NCBI RefSeq assembly: GCF_041058985.1
Contig: NZ_JBEHZE010000001.1
Coordinates: 1,550,001 to 1,614,000 of the forward strand
Length of the DNA stretch: 64,000 nucleotides
Direction of reading: 5' to 3'
From: Hyphococcus lacteus
Lineage (GTDB): Bacteria; Pseudomonadota; Alphaproteobacteria; Caulobacterales; Parvularculaceae
Positions 42,509-50,196 of the stretch are shown in pieces (position 1 is the stretch's first letter; the number at the start of each line of letters is the position of its first letter). The notes under the pieces were generated by a model. The model saw only the letters and a program-made list of their open reading frames with translations. It was not told the DNA's origin and ran no database searches. The position numbers and the translations under genes were made by a program.

Positions 42509-42784
42509 TTACGATGCGGACGGCGCGTCGTCATAAGGGCCGTGATTTTGGGTGACAGGCAGGATGAAGATGACGCCCTGATGCTGCGCGAGTTCGCTTG
42601 GCACAAGGTTGAGTTTTAGGATGCCGCCTTGTTTGCCGTTTTTACGCGGCCAGATTGCGCCAATCTCACAGGCTTGGCCGAGCTTGTCATTGCCATGATC
42701 GTCTTGGCCGATAATGCGCGCGAAGGTTACGCGGTGCGTTGGTCTGGTTTTAGCCGTTGCAGTTTTGGATGGTTGAGTGGTCAT
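42509..42784 (-). CDS. Hypothetical plasmid-type protein
   Basis: 91 residues from the ATG at 42784, preceded by AAAGGAG at eight bases. The core HRVTFARIIGQDDHGNDKLGQACEIGAIWPRKNGKQGGILKLNLVP is typical of small beta-rich proteins found on alphaproteobacterial plasmids. Function unknown. Confidence 0.6.
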   Translation of the reverse strand: MTTQPSKTATAKTRPTHRVTFARIIGQDDHGNDKLGQACEIGAIWPRKNGKQGGILKLNLVPSELAQHQGVIFILPVTQNHGPYDDAPSAS

Positions 42785-43027
42785 GAAGATGTCTCCTTTG
42801 ATTACACAGGCGCGGTTCATTCTGCGCTGATGCAAACCGATAAGACTGGCTTAGACTCATAAAACGCACATGGATTGCCCGGGTCTTCGCAAGGGACTAC
42901 GTCCCCGCAAGCGGTAAAGACTGGTGCGGTCTGTTCATTGCGTTTTGTGAGACGGCCTGTCAGGATTCATCACCTTGCGCGCGTGAACGCGGTTCCTTGT
43001 GAATCGTTAAGAATGTCCTTGCTCGCC

Positions 43028-43041
43028 TATCAATTCTGATA
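43028..43041. promoter_or_regulatory. Operator-like dyad TATCA-N4-TGATA, copy 1
   Basis: TATCAATTCTGATA, extended by C and G to a 6-4-6 palindrome; upstream of the coupling protein gene. A second copy follows three helical turns later. Confidence 0.6.
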
Positions 43042-43058
43042 GGTATAAAAACCGATAG

Positions 43059-43072
43059 TATCAATACTGATA
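43059..43072. promoter_or_regulatory. Operator-like dyad TATCA-N4-TGATA, copy 2
   Basis: TATCAATACTGATA. A third copy, TATCAAAACTGATA, lies at 47042 upstream of the resolvase gene. Confidence 0.6.
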
Positions 43073-43220
43073 AATTGCGTGGTGCGCATGGCTGTGCATC
43101 AATGAGCCCCAGAGCGGTATGGGGCAACGGAATGACGCGCGCGTAAAATTGCGCAGCGTCAAGATAGCCTGCCGTTTCCCCCATTGCCATTTATGTGCTG
43201 TGTTATTGCGGAGTTGTGTT

Positions 43221-44984
43221 ATGCGCAAAATTCTACCCCTTCGGTCTGTGCCGAATATCCGTTCCCTTCTCAAAACTATTTTTGCCAGCGGGCCGTCATT
43301 CTGGTTTTTGGCGCTGCATCTGATCCCGATTGCGGGCGCGGTTGCGCTAGTCGTTCTCACCTTCACCGTGTCACTGACACCAAAAATGCTGCAAACGTTT
43401 GCACTGCTTTATATGCCGTACTTGACGGGGCAGATTGTCTATCTGATCGCGAGCGGTGAGTGGAGGCAGTTCAGTCGCTGGCTGATAACGCGCCTCGCAG
43501 TGATGAAGGATAAGTTCTCATCGGTCACAACCAATGTGCAGCTTGCCGCCAGCCGCATTGGCACCTCAGCGCAGGACGGTTTTTTCTTGACCATGGCCCC
43601 GCCTGCGCTCTCCTCGGGTTTGAAAGCACAAAAAATCAGCTACCAAGATGACCGGCATGTCACCATGATTGCAGGCAGCCGCGCCGGTAAGGGCCGCGAC
43701 TTCATCCTCCCCAATCTCGCCCATTGGCAAGGCTCGGTCATTGCCTATGACCCGAGCGGTGAGCTGGTCAGAGAGACGGCTGAATACCGCGAGAAAGTCT
43801 TAGGGCAAAAAATCATTGTGCTTGATCCGTTCGGCGTGAGCGAAAGGCAAAGCGATTGCTGGAATCCGATGGCCGAGATTGATTTTGATGATGATCCGCT
43901 CGCCGTTGATAAATGCTACCTGCTCGCCGAAAGCCTGCATCACGAACAATCACCCGATCCATTTTGGATGCATGCCCCGCGCAAGATGCTCGCCTCTGTG
44001 ATTGGCTATGTTGGGACGCGCTCGATTAAAGAGAATTGCCACCTTTCCATGGTGCGCGATTTGCTGATGACCTCAGAGCCTAAAGCCTTGTGGCTGGCGA
44101 TGAGCCAGAATGATGCCTTGGGCGGTGTCTTGAAGCGCTTTGGCGAGGCCAATGAGCATCGGCATTTGGAAGAGCTGAACTCAACGATGGAGCTGGCGCG
44201 CACGGCCATGAAGTGGCTGGATAGTCCAGTGATGACGCATTTTGCTTCCAGCTCTACATTTTCGATGAGGGAACTTAAAGAAGGCAAGGTCACGCTCTAC
44301 ATCGTCATGCCTGCAGGAATGGGCCAGAGCTATACCGCTTGGATGCGCGCGCTATTCAATGCCGCCTTTGACGTGATGCAAGATACATCCATCCCAAAGC
44401 CAAGCCGCGATGTGTTGTTCTTAATGGATGAGTTCCCGCTATTGGGGACGATGGAGCGCATTAAGCGCGCCGCCGGGGAGGCGGCCAAGTTTGGTGTTAA
44501 GCTGTTTATCTGCGCCCAAGATGTCACCCAGCTTAAAGAGCATTACGGCCAAAGCTGGGAAACCTTTATCGCCAATGCGGGGCTGCTGATCATGTTCGCC
44601 AATAATGATTTAGAGACGCAAAATTATCTCTCAAACCGTTTGGGCAAGGAATATTACAAAAAATATTCCAGCTCTAAAGGCGGCAGCGGGCCACATAAAT
44701 CCGCATCCACTTCCACAAGTTTAGAACTACGCGATGTGGCGCGCACCGATCAGGTCGGCTGGCAAGTTTCGCGCCAATCGGGCGATGCGTTCTTCTTTAT
44801 TCCCGGTCTCAAGCCGATGCGCTTGCCGCGCGCCAGCCATGATCAATGGAAGCTGTTACAACTGCCCGAGACGGCGATGAGCCTAAAATCAGAAACACCA
44901 GTAAGCCTCAACGGATCAGCGGTGTTGGCCAAGAATAGGGCTTTAAACCCACTGCGCAACGGATCGGCGGAGACACGCTCATGA
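43221..44984 (+). CDS. Type IV coupling protein (VirD4/TraG family)
   Basis: 587 residues from the ATG at 43221 (GGAG upstream). Two membrane helices (about 26-80) anchor it. Walker A is AGSRAGKGRD (151-160) and Walker B is LFLMDEFPLLG, as in VirD4/TraG. It brings the relaxase-DNA complex to a type IV secretion channel. No channel genes are in the element, so it would need those of a helper. Its stop overlaps the next gene (ATGA). Confidence 0.92.
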   Translation: MRKILPLRSVPNIRSLLKTIFASGPSFWFLALHLIPIAGAVALVVLTFTVSLTPKMLQTFALLYMPYLTGQIVYLIASGEWRQFSRWLITRLAVMKDKFSSVTTNVQLAASRIGTSAQDGFFLTMAPPALSSGLKAQKISYQDDRHVTMIAGSRAGKGRDFILPNLAHWQGSVIAYDPSGELVRETAEYREKVLGQKIIVLDPFGVSERQSDCWNPMAEIDFDDDPLAVDKCYLLAESLHHEQSPDPFWMHAPRKMLASVIGYVGTRSIKENCHLSMVRDLLMTSEPKALWLAMSQNDALGGVLKRFGEANEHRHLEELNSTMELARTAMKWLDSPVMTHFASSSTFSMRELKEGKVTLYIVMPAGMGQSYTAWMRALFNAAFDVMQDTSIPKPSRDVLFLMDEFPLLGTMERIKRAAGEAAKFGVKLFICAQDVTQLKEHYGQSWETFIANAGLLIMFANNDLETQNYLSNRLGKEYYKKYSSSKGGSGPHKSASTSTSLELRDVARTDQVGWQVSRQSGDAFFFIPGLKPMRLPRASHDQWKLLQLPETAMSLKSETPVSLNGSAVLAKNRALNPLRNGSAETRS

Positions 44985-45256
44985 AAAAGCCTTTTAACGC
45001 TAAATCAAATCAGACCTATGCCAGCCGCGAAGCGGAGCTAGAGGCACATGCCAGTCAGATTGATGAGTATCTGAAAACCCCAAAAGCGCCGGGTAGTCAT
45101 TTTACGCCCCAAGGTGAGATGCGCCGCAACGGTACGCAATACGCGCATAATGCACTGGCTCAAAAGCGCGTTGATATCACCCGCGAGCTTAGCGATATCA
45201 AACAAGAAATGGCAAAGCGTAATAAGCAGGAGCAAGCCAAAGCGAAAGCTTTGTAA
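44981..45256 (+). CDS. Small charged protein downstream of coupling protein
   Basis: 91 residues, translationally coupled to the coupling protein gene. Rich in Lys, Glu, Gln and Ala with a helical C-terminus (KRVDITRELSDIKQEMAKRNKQEQ). No domain is recognised; a transfer accessory role follows from its position only. Confidence 0.65.
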   Translation: MKKPFNAKSNQTYASREAELEAHASQIDEYLKTPKAPGSHFTPQGEMRRNGTQYAHNALAQKRVDITRELSDIKQEMAKRNKQEQAKAKAL

Positions 45257-45277
45257 TTAAGTGGACTATTCGGCGTT

Positions 45278-46264
45278 CTAGGAATGCAACTCCACAGCCT
45301 TAGTTTTTGCTCTGGCTCGTGCCTCGGCAAGACCTGTTTGTGCCTTAAGAAAATCTCTTTGATTGTGATAGGCCCGATTCTGAGCAGCAGCCAGTTTCTT
45401 TTTTGCCGAGTCAGAAATAGAAGATCCCGTATTGGGCGCTTCTTTCGAGAAAAGTGTTTTCAGAAATTTCATATCAATACTCATACTTTTTTGTGGTTCA
45501 TCATCATACTCTATAGATTGTTTTTCGACAGGCTTTAAAAGAGTGTCCATTTCATCGGAAATTGTTCTCAATATGCCATTTTCAAATCTATTTCCGTTTA
45601 ATTCTACCATAAATATTCTGTATACGTCAAATAAATCTGCGATCATCTTCTTCGCTGTAGCATTCACCTCAAGGAGGTGCTCTATTAAGTCCTCATCGAC
45701 TAATTCGGTGTTTGCTCTTACTAGCCTGCGCGCTTCGGCTGCGAATTCAAGAAGGCTTTTGATCGTCAATATTCTCAATATTGTGATATTAAAGATGAAT
45801 TCTTTGAGGTCTTCTCTGAGGGCTGCATATTCATGAAGTGTTTCACTCTTGAGGATGCTCACGCTACTCTCTGAGATTTCAAACTCAGTAAGTCCGCGCT
45901 GAAAAGTATCAACGAGTTCTAGCAGCCTTACTTCGTCAATATCTTCTTCTTGGAGCGCATACTCGATCTCGCGAAGTTTTATATAGGTTATATACGAGGC
46001 GTTGAACTGCGAGGCGCATGCATTGAAAAACCAATCATTAGTCGCCTGCTGAAATTTAAGATCGTCTAGTTCCTTCTTTTTGTGATCTCTACTCTGCGCA
46101 GCTCTAATACCCCACCACACACCAAAAATTGTGGCAATGCCGCCGACAAGAGCACCAATCGTTTCCGGTGCAATGTCCCACCAAGATACTGTAGCCTCGA
46201 CGACTTCGACAGCGGCCTGCTCCGCAGTCGATAAAGACTCCTGTGCAGTATCATCGGCCTGCAT
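45278..46264 (-). CDS. Element membrane protein with long helical cytoplasmic part
   Basis: 328 residues. One hydrophobic helix near the N-terminus (IGALVGGIATIFGVWWGIRAA, about 36-56), then about 270 residues of charged helices. Family unknown. Single-helix proteins with such soluble parts occur among phage-defence effectors, but I see no catalytic motif. AT-rich compared with the transfer genes. Ends with AKTKAVELHS. Confidence 0.6.
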   Translation of the reverse strand: MQADDTAQESLSTAEQAAVEVVEATVSWWDIAPETIGALVGGIATIFGVWWGIRAAQSRDHKKKELDDLKFQQATNDWFFNACASQFNASYITYIKLREIEYALQEEDIDEVRLLELVDTFQRGLTEFEISESSVSILKSETLHEYAALREDLKEFIFNITILRILTIKSLLEFAAEARRLVRANTELVDEDLIEHLLEVNATAKKMIADLFDVYRIFMVELNGNRFENGILRTISDEMDTLLKPVEKQSIEYDDEPQKSMSIDMKFLKTLFSKEAPNTGSSISDSAKKKLAAAQNRAYHNQRDFLKAQTGLAEARARAKTKAVELHS

Positions 46265-46383
46265 GAATTATCCCCACATTACCCCGCTGGGATATTTGCT
46301 GTGCAACGTATATTAGTCAAGGCCGGTAAATCGCAGCGAGTTATGTTGTATTTAAGAAGGCAATTTGGCCTAGAATTCCACGC

Positions 46384-46698
46384 CTAACCTTGTGCCTCAA
46401 TCACGAATTGGTATTCCATCGGCACGAAAATCAGCATGATGCCGTATGCAGCCAATATATAAAGCGGCAAATTCACGCCTAATTTTGTCTTGATGCTTCC
46501 ATCCCCGCTGCGCATCCAGTTTATGAAGCGTAAAGGCGCGTAATAGAGAATTGTAATCACGACAATTCCAATCAAGCCGTGGAAGATCGGCTCAGGTGTT
46601 TTGTGGATTGTGCTGGCGGCGATAAAGCTACCGTACAGAATGAGTGTGAACAGGCAATCCCATAATGTTGTTGAGTGGGACGCATCATTATAGCCCAT
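46384..46698 (-). CDS. Small multi-pass membrane protein
   Basis: 104 residues with three hydrophobic segments (LWDCLFTLILYGSFIAAS; IFHGLIGIVVITILYYAPL; NLPLYILAAYGIMLIFVP). No family recognised. It is near another small membrane gene on the same strand at 46761. Confidence 0.55.
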   Translation of the reverse strand: MGYNDASHSTTLWDCLFTLILYGSFIAASTIHKTPEPIFHGLIGIVVITILYYAPLRFINWMRSGDGSIKTKLGVNLPLYILAAYGIMLIFVPMEYQFVIEAQG

Positions 46699-46760
46699 GA
46701 CTTGCCTCTATACATGTGATGATAAATTTTTGTGTGAGCGCGGTTTTGTGCAACCGGGAT

Positions 46761-46985
46761 CTAATACGGATTATCAAATATCAGCATCCATATAATCCAA
46801 ATCCAAAAAACTATGCCTAAGACATTTAAGCCAAAGGCGGGACCGGGGCTAAAGAATCTGCCAACACCGTCCATAACTTTATCTGTCCTGCTGCCAGTTT
46901 TTGCTTTGGCCAGCCAAAGAACGCCCGAAAGAATAGCCACCGCCCCAGCAAGGAATGCGATAAAGCCAACTAATTCTGAATCCAT
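46761..46985 (-). CDS. Small two-helix membrane protein
   Basis: 74 residues: helix 1 LVGFIAFLAGAVAILSGVLWLA, a basic loop (KTGSRTDKVMDG), helix 2 LNVLGIVFWIWIIWMLIF. No family recognised. It precedes the gene at 46384 and the two may be cotranscribed. Confidence 0.55.
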   Translation of the reverse strand: MDSELVGFIAFLAGAVAILSGVLWLAKAKTGSRTDKVMDGVGRFFSPGPAFGLNVLGIVFWIWIIWMLIFDNPY

Positions 46986-47312
46986 GACGTATTTTCCCTC
47001 TACACCACAATTGTAGGCTGCGCCTGTTTCATTCGGCTACATATCAAAACTGATACGGCGTTATGATTGCCCCCTGATCATTTGTAGCGCTGTGACGTCG
47101 CGCGGGACGTCACTCGGGCTCACGCCTTTTTCAGCAAGTTATCCACTAGAAAAAGGTTCCCTTTTGCGCTATGCGAGAATGTGTTCCTCAAAGCCAGTAT
47201 CTATTAGCCAAAACACGAAGGCTAGAAATTGCTTTGTAAGGGAACCCTTTGCGCAAGTCAATTTGCGCCGACCGTGTTTTTGAGCAACAAATATCGAGCA
47301 AAAGGAGGCTGG
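46986..47312. other. Region upstream of the resolvase gene, candidate res site
   Basis: 327 bases with the third TATCA-N4-TGATA dyad (47042-47055), a perfect inverted repeat GTGACGTC-GCGCGG-GACGTCAC (47092-47113), a TTATCCACT block, and related segments CCCTTTTGCGC and CCCTTTGCGC about 90 bases apart. Resolvase genes commonly have their res sites directly upstream, and several dyads of this kind fit that. Confidence 0.45.
47042..47055. promoter_or_regulatory. Operator-like dyad TATCA-N4-TGATA, copy 3
   Basis: TATCAAAACTGATA, the same consensus as the two copies upstream of the coupling protein gene, so transfer and recombination genes may share a regulator. Confidence 0.6.
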
Positions 47313-47861
47313 ATGCTGATCGGCTATGCGCGGATATCAACGATAGACCAGAATTTAGATTTGCAGCTTGATGCGCTTAAAAAGGCGGGTTGCGAGAAAA
47401 TCTATCGTGATACTGGCATCTCTGGGGCAAAGGCCAAACGCCCCGGCCTCGATAGGGCAATTAAGCGCCTTAAAGCCGATGACGTGCTGATGGTCTGGCG
47501 GCTTGATCGTTTAGGCCGCTCGATGCGGCATCTCATTGAGCTGACCTCGATGTTTGATGCGCGCGGGATTGGTTTTTGCTCGCTGGCCGATGCCATCGAT
47601 ACCTCAACTGCTGGTGGCAAGTTGTATTTTCATCTGATGGGCGCATTCGCCGAATTTGAGCGCAATCTGATCTCTGAGCGTACAAAAGCTGGTATGGCGG
47701 CGGCAAAAGCGCGCGGCATTAAAATGGGCAGGCCGAAAAAACACTGCGCTTCCCAAGACAATCAGGTCGCTGACTTTGAAAGCGATGTGCTGAATGAGGC
47801 CGCCCGCGCACTTGGGGCAGATAACAAAATTGTCCGTGATCGTCATGAGACGGTGCAATAG
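47313..47861 (+). CDS. Small serine recombinase (resolvase/invertase family)
   Basis: 182 residues from the ATG at 47313 with AAAGGAGG upstream. MLIGYARISTIDQN carries the catalytic Ser, VWRLDRLGRSMRHLIE the Arg pair, and AFAEFERNLISERTKAGMAAAKARG the long E helix. After GRPKK the usual C-terminal HTH is not clearly recognisable, and may be degenerate. Likely roles are resolution of element multimers or a local inversion. Confidence 0.88.
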   Translation: MLIGYARISTIDQNLDLQLDALKKAGCEKIYRDTGISGAKAKRPGLDRAIKRLKADDVLMVWRLDRLGRSMRHLIELTSMFDARGIGFCSLADAIDTSTAGGKLYFHLMGAFAEFERNLISERTKAGMAAAKARGIKMGRPKKHCASQDNQVADFESDVLNEAARALGADNKIVRDRHETVQ

Positions 47862-47895
47862 TTATCCACAGCTCATTTGTCTGTGTAGGAATATA
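47862..47895 (+). repeat. Bipartite element repeat, right copy (contains DnaA box)
   Basis: TTATCCACAG, 14 bases, TAGGAATATA. The same two blocks occur at 35371-35405 on the other strand. Here it follows the resolvase stop and precedes the gene at 48021. Confidence 0.55.
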
Positions 47896-48020
47896 ATCCT
47901 CATATGGCGATGCTTATTCTGCTATAGTGAAAACGACATATGGTTTGCTCCCTTTCGCAAAAAAGGTCAGAGCGTTCCAGCTTACAAATTCCCCTTAACA
48001 CCACGAAAGGAGGCTGCTTG

Positions 48021-48299
48021 ATGACCGAGCGCCAAGAAGAGGCTTTGCCTCTAACACGACCAGATATTCTATCCCCCAATTTAGATGCGGGCCTGCCCCC
48101 CGGTTTTGACATCAATCATTATCTGGCGATGGCCCAAGAGTTTGAGATGTCTGAGGATCAAAAGCGCGAGCTGCTACTGATCTTATGGGACATCATGCGC
48201 CGCTTTGTTGAGCTTGGTTTTGGTGTGGATTCAATCTCGCTTTTGGGCGATGAAACGAGCCAAAAATCTCGCACAGATGGTGCAGATGTGCTATCATAA
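48021..48299 (+). CDS. Hypothetical protein upstream of the integrase
   Basis: 92 residues from the ATG at 48021, with AAAGGAGG seven bases upstream, almost the same leader sequence as for the resolvase. PPGFDINHYLAMAQEFEMSEDQKRELLLILWDIMRRFVELGFG is helical. Similar short proteins often precede large serine integrase genes in mobile elements. Function unknown; a recombination directionality factor is one possibility. Confidence 0.65.
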   Translation: MTERQEEALPLTRPDILSPNLDAGLPPGFDINHYLAMAQEFEMSEDQKRELLLILWDIMRRFVELGFGVDSISLLGDETSQKSRTDGADVLS

Positions 48300-48346
48300 T
48301 AGCGTTATTTAATCAGGTAAAAAGTAAGTTGCGTTGAGGTGTTTTG

Positions 48347-49915
48347 ATGTCGCTGATGATCAATGAAAAAAAGAAAACCCTAGCCAATAGCGCAGTGATT
48401 TATGCGCGGGTGTCGAGCGTCAAACAAACAACGCGCGGCGATGGGCTGAACTCACAAATTACGCGCTGCACCGAATACGCCAAATATAAAGGCTATGGCG
48501 TGGTCGAGACGTTTAAGGATGATGCCTCGGGTTCGCTGATCAAGCGCCCCGGTATGCAAGCCATGCTCACATTCTTAAAAAAACACCGCGCCAATCCGCA
48601 TGTGGTCATCATTGATGATATTAGCCGTCTGGCCAGAGGCATTGAAGCGCATCTTAATTTGCGCACCGCCATCTCAGGGGCGGGCGGCATTTTAGAAAGC
48701 CCCTCGATAGAATTTGGCGAGGATTCGGACAGCCAGCTTGTTGAGAATTTGCTCGCCGCCGTCTCCCAGCATCAACGCCAGAAGAATGGCGAGCAAACAA
48801 AAAACCGCATGCGGGCGCGCATCGCCAATGGCTATTGGGTGTTTCATCCGCCGCTGGGATTTACTTTTGAGAAAACATCCGGCCATTCCAAATTACTCGT
48901 GCGCCATGAGCCGATGGCTTCTGTTATCCAAGAAGCATTAGAAGGCTTTGCTTCTGGCCGCTTTGACACCCAAGCTGAAATCCTGCGCTACTTTGAAACT
49001 TTGCCCTACTTCCCGCGTGATAAGCGCGGCATCATCCGTCATCAACGGGTGCGTGATATCCTCACCCACCCAATTTATGCCGGAATGGTTGAAGCCCCCA
49101 AATGGGATGTATCCTTACGCCAAGGCCAGCATGACGGGCTGATTTCTTATTCGACCTTCAAACGCATCCAAGACAAGCTCAATAACCGGCCCAAGCTGGC
49201 GATTAAAAAGAACGTTGCTCAAGACTTCCCGCTTCGCGGTTTTGTAACCTGCGGGGATTGCGGCGTCCCGCTGACCTCATGTTGGGCTAAGGGCCGCTAC
49301 CGCAAATACCCATACTATCACTGTCCAGCCAAAGGCTGTGCCAGTTACGGTAAGTCGATCAAACGCGCGAGCCTTGAGGGCGAGTTTGAAGAGCTTTTAA
49401 GTCAATTACAGCCCACGCGCGGCCTGTTCGATATCGCCCATGAGATGTTCAAAAAGCTCTGGGAGGGCCAGCTTGAGGGCGCGGCTGATGCGCGCCGCCA
49501 AATGCAAAAGCAGCAAGAGCAGATCGATCATCAAGTGACCCAGCTCATGGACCGCATTGTTGAGGCCGCATCACCAAGCGTCATAGCCGCCTATGAAAAG
49601 CGCATTCAAAAGCTCGAAGCCGACAAGTTGATCCTCACTGAGCGCATCGCGCTGAGCGGCAAACCGCGCAACACCTTCGAGGACTCATTTAGAACCGCCT
49701 TCGACTTCCTAAAAAGCCCAGTAAAACTGTGGCGTAGCGGCGAGCTTGCTGCGCGCAAAACAGTGCTGAAACTGACCTTTGCCCAACAGCTTTCCTACGT
49801 CCGAGGAGAGGGTTTTAGAACCGCATTCCCAAGCCTACCTTTTGAAATAATTCAAAGACTTAAGGGCGAAGCGCACGGAAATTTTAGCTCTGAAAACGAA
49901 ATGGCGCACCCGTGA
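48347..49915 (+). CDS. Large serine recombinase (integrase) reading into tRNA-Arg
   Basis: 522 residues from the ATG at 48347. Domains: resolvase (about 15-160, catalytic Ser in YARVSS), recombinase domain (175-280), zinc ribbon (CGDCGVPL ... YHCPAKGC, about 300-340) and a coiled coil (about 365-440). The last codons are written by the 10-bp repeat and by tRNA-Arg sequence: Met-Ala-His-Pro then TGA at 49913-49915, antisense to the tRNA 3' end. In the excised circle the frame would run on for 23 more codons (see 33625-33702). It should integrate and excise this element. Confidence 0.93.
   Translation: MSLMINEKKKTLANSAVIYARVSSVKQTTRGDGLNSQITRCTEYAKYKGYGVVETFKDDASGSLIKRPGMQAMLTFLKKHRANPHVVIIDDISRLARGIEAHLNLRTAISGAGGILESPSIEFGEDSDSQLVENLLAAVSQHQRQKNGEQTKNRMRARIANGYWVFHPPLGFTFEKTSGHSKLLVRHEPMASVIQEALEGFASGRFDTQAEILRYFETLPYFPRDKRGIIRHQRVRDILTHPIYAGMVEAPKWDVSLRQGQHDGLISYSTFKRIQDKLNNRPKLAIKKNVAQDFPLRGFVTCGDCGVPLTSCWAKGRYRKYPYYHCPAKGCASYGKSIKRASLEGEFEELLSQLQPTRGLFDIAHEMFKKLWEGQLEGAADARRQMQKQQEQIDHQVTQLMDRIVEAASPSVIAAYEKRIQKLEADKLILTERIALSGKPRNTFEDSFRTAFDFLKSPVKLWRSGELAARKTVLKLTFAQQLSYVRGEGFRTAFPSLPFEIIQRLKGEAHGNFSSENEMAHP
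49898..49907. repeat. Right attachment core (attR)
   Basis: GAAATGGCGC, a direct repeat of 33622-33631. It includes the TGG that encodes the CCA end of tRNA-Arg on the other strand, so integration leaves the tRNA gene intact. Confidence 0.62.
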
Positions 49916-49978
49916 GGATTCGAACCTCAGACCCCCAGATTCGTAGTCTGGTGCTCTATCCAGCTGAGCTACGGGTGC
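49902..49978 (-). tRNA. tRNA-Arg (anticodon ACG), CCA encoded
   Basis: 77 bases. Acceptor stem GCACCCG/CGGGTGC, D arm GCTCAGCTGGATAGAGC, anticodon arm CCAGA-CTACGAA-TCTGG with anticodon ACG, T arm GAGGTTCGAATCCTC, discriminator G and encoded CCA. It serves as the attachment target of the element. Confidence 0.96.
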
Positions 49979-50196
49979 GCAATGCATCGTAAAGGCGATG
50001 CGAGGCGCGGGTTTAACCCCAAGCAGCACCTAAATGCAATACCTCTTTGTAGGGGAATCTCCACAGAATTCCTGCGCCGGTCTGATGCGACGCTAATGCG
50101 ACCCTGTAGGGGTCGAAAGCGTGGCCAAGCTCGCGTATGAAGAGCGATGACCGATTTTGGGTGGTGCGCACCCAAGAAACAACATTGAGGCATAGA

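Larger units (their letters stand above)
42785..43220. other. Regulatory region upstream of the coupling protein gene
   Basis: 436 bases with no convincing gene. It holds two operator-like dyads of the same type (43028 and 43059), 31 bases apart, between divergent transcription units. Confidence 0.55.
33622..49907 (+). mobile_element. Integrative mobilizable element at tRNA-Arg
   Basis: About 16.3 kb between two GAAATGGCGC repeats. It carries MobC, relaxase, an oriT-like region, a VirD4-type coupling protein, a small resolvase and a large serine integrase, plus cargo (ankyrin protein, 640-residue protein, membrane proteins). No VirB/Trb mating-pore genes are present, so transfer would need a helper. 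Gene content is unlike the flanking metabolic genes. Confidence 0.8.

Noticed and set aside
33722..49900. Type IV secretion (VirB/Trb) genes or a CRISPR array in the element
   Set aside because: None seen; only a coupling protein and mobilization genes are present, and no regularly spaced repeats exist.
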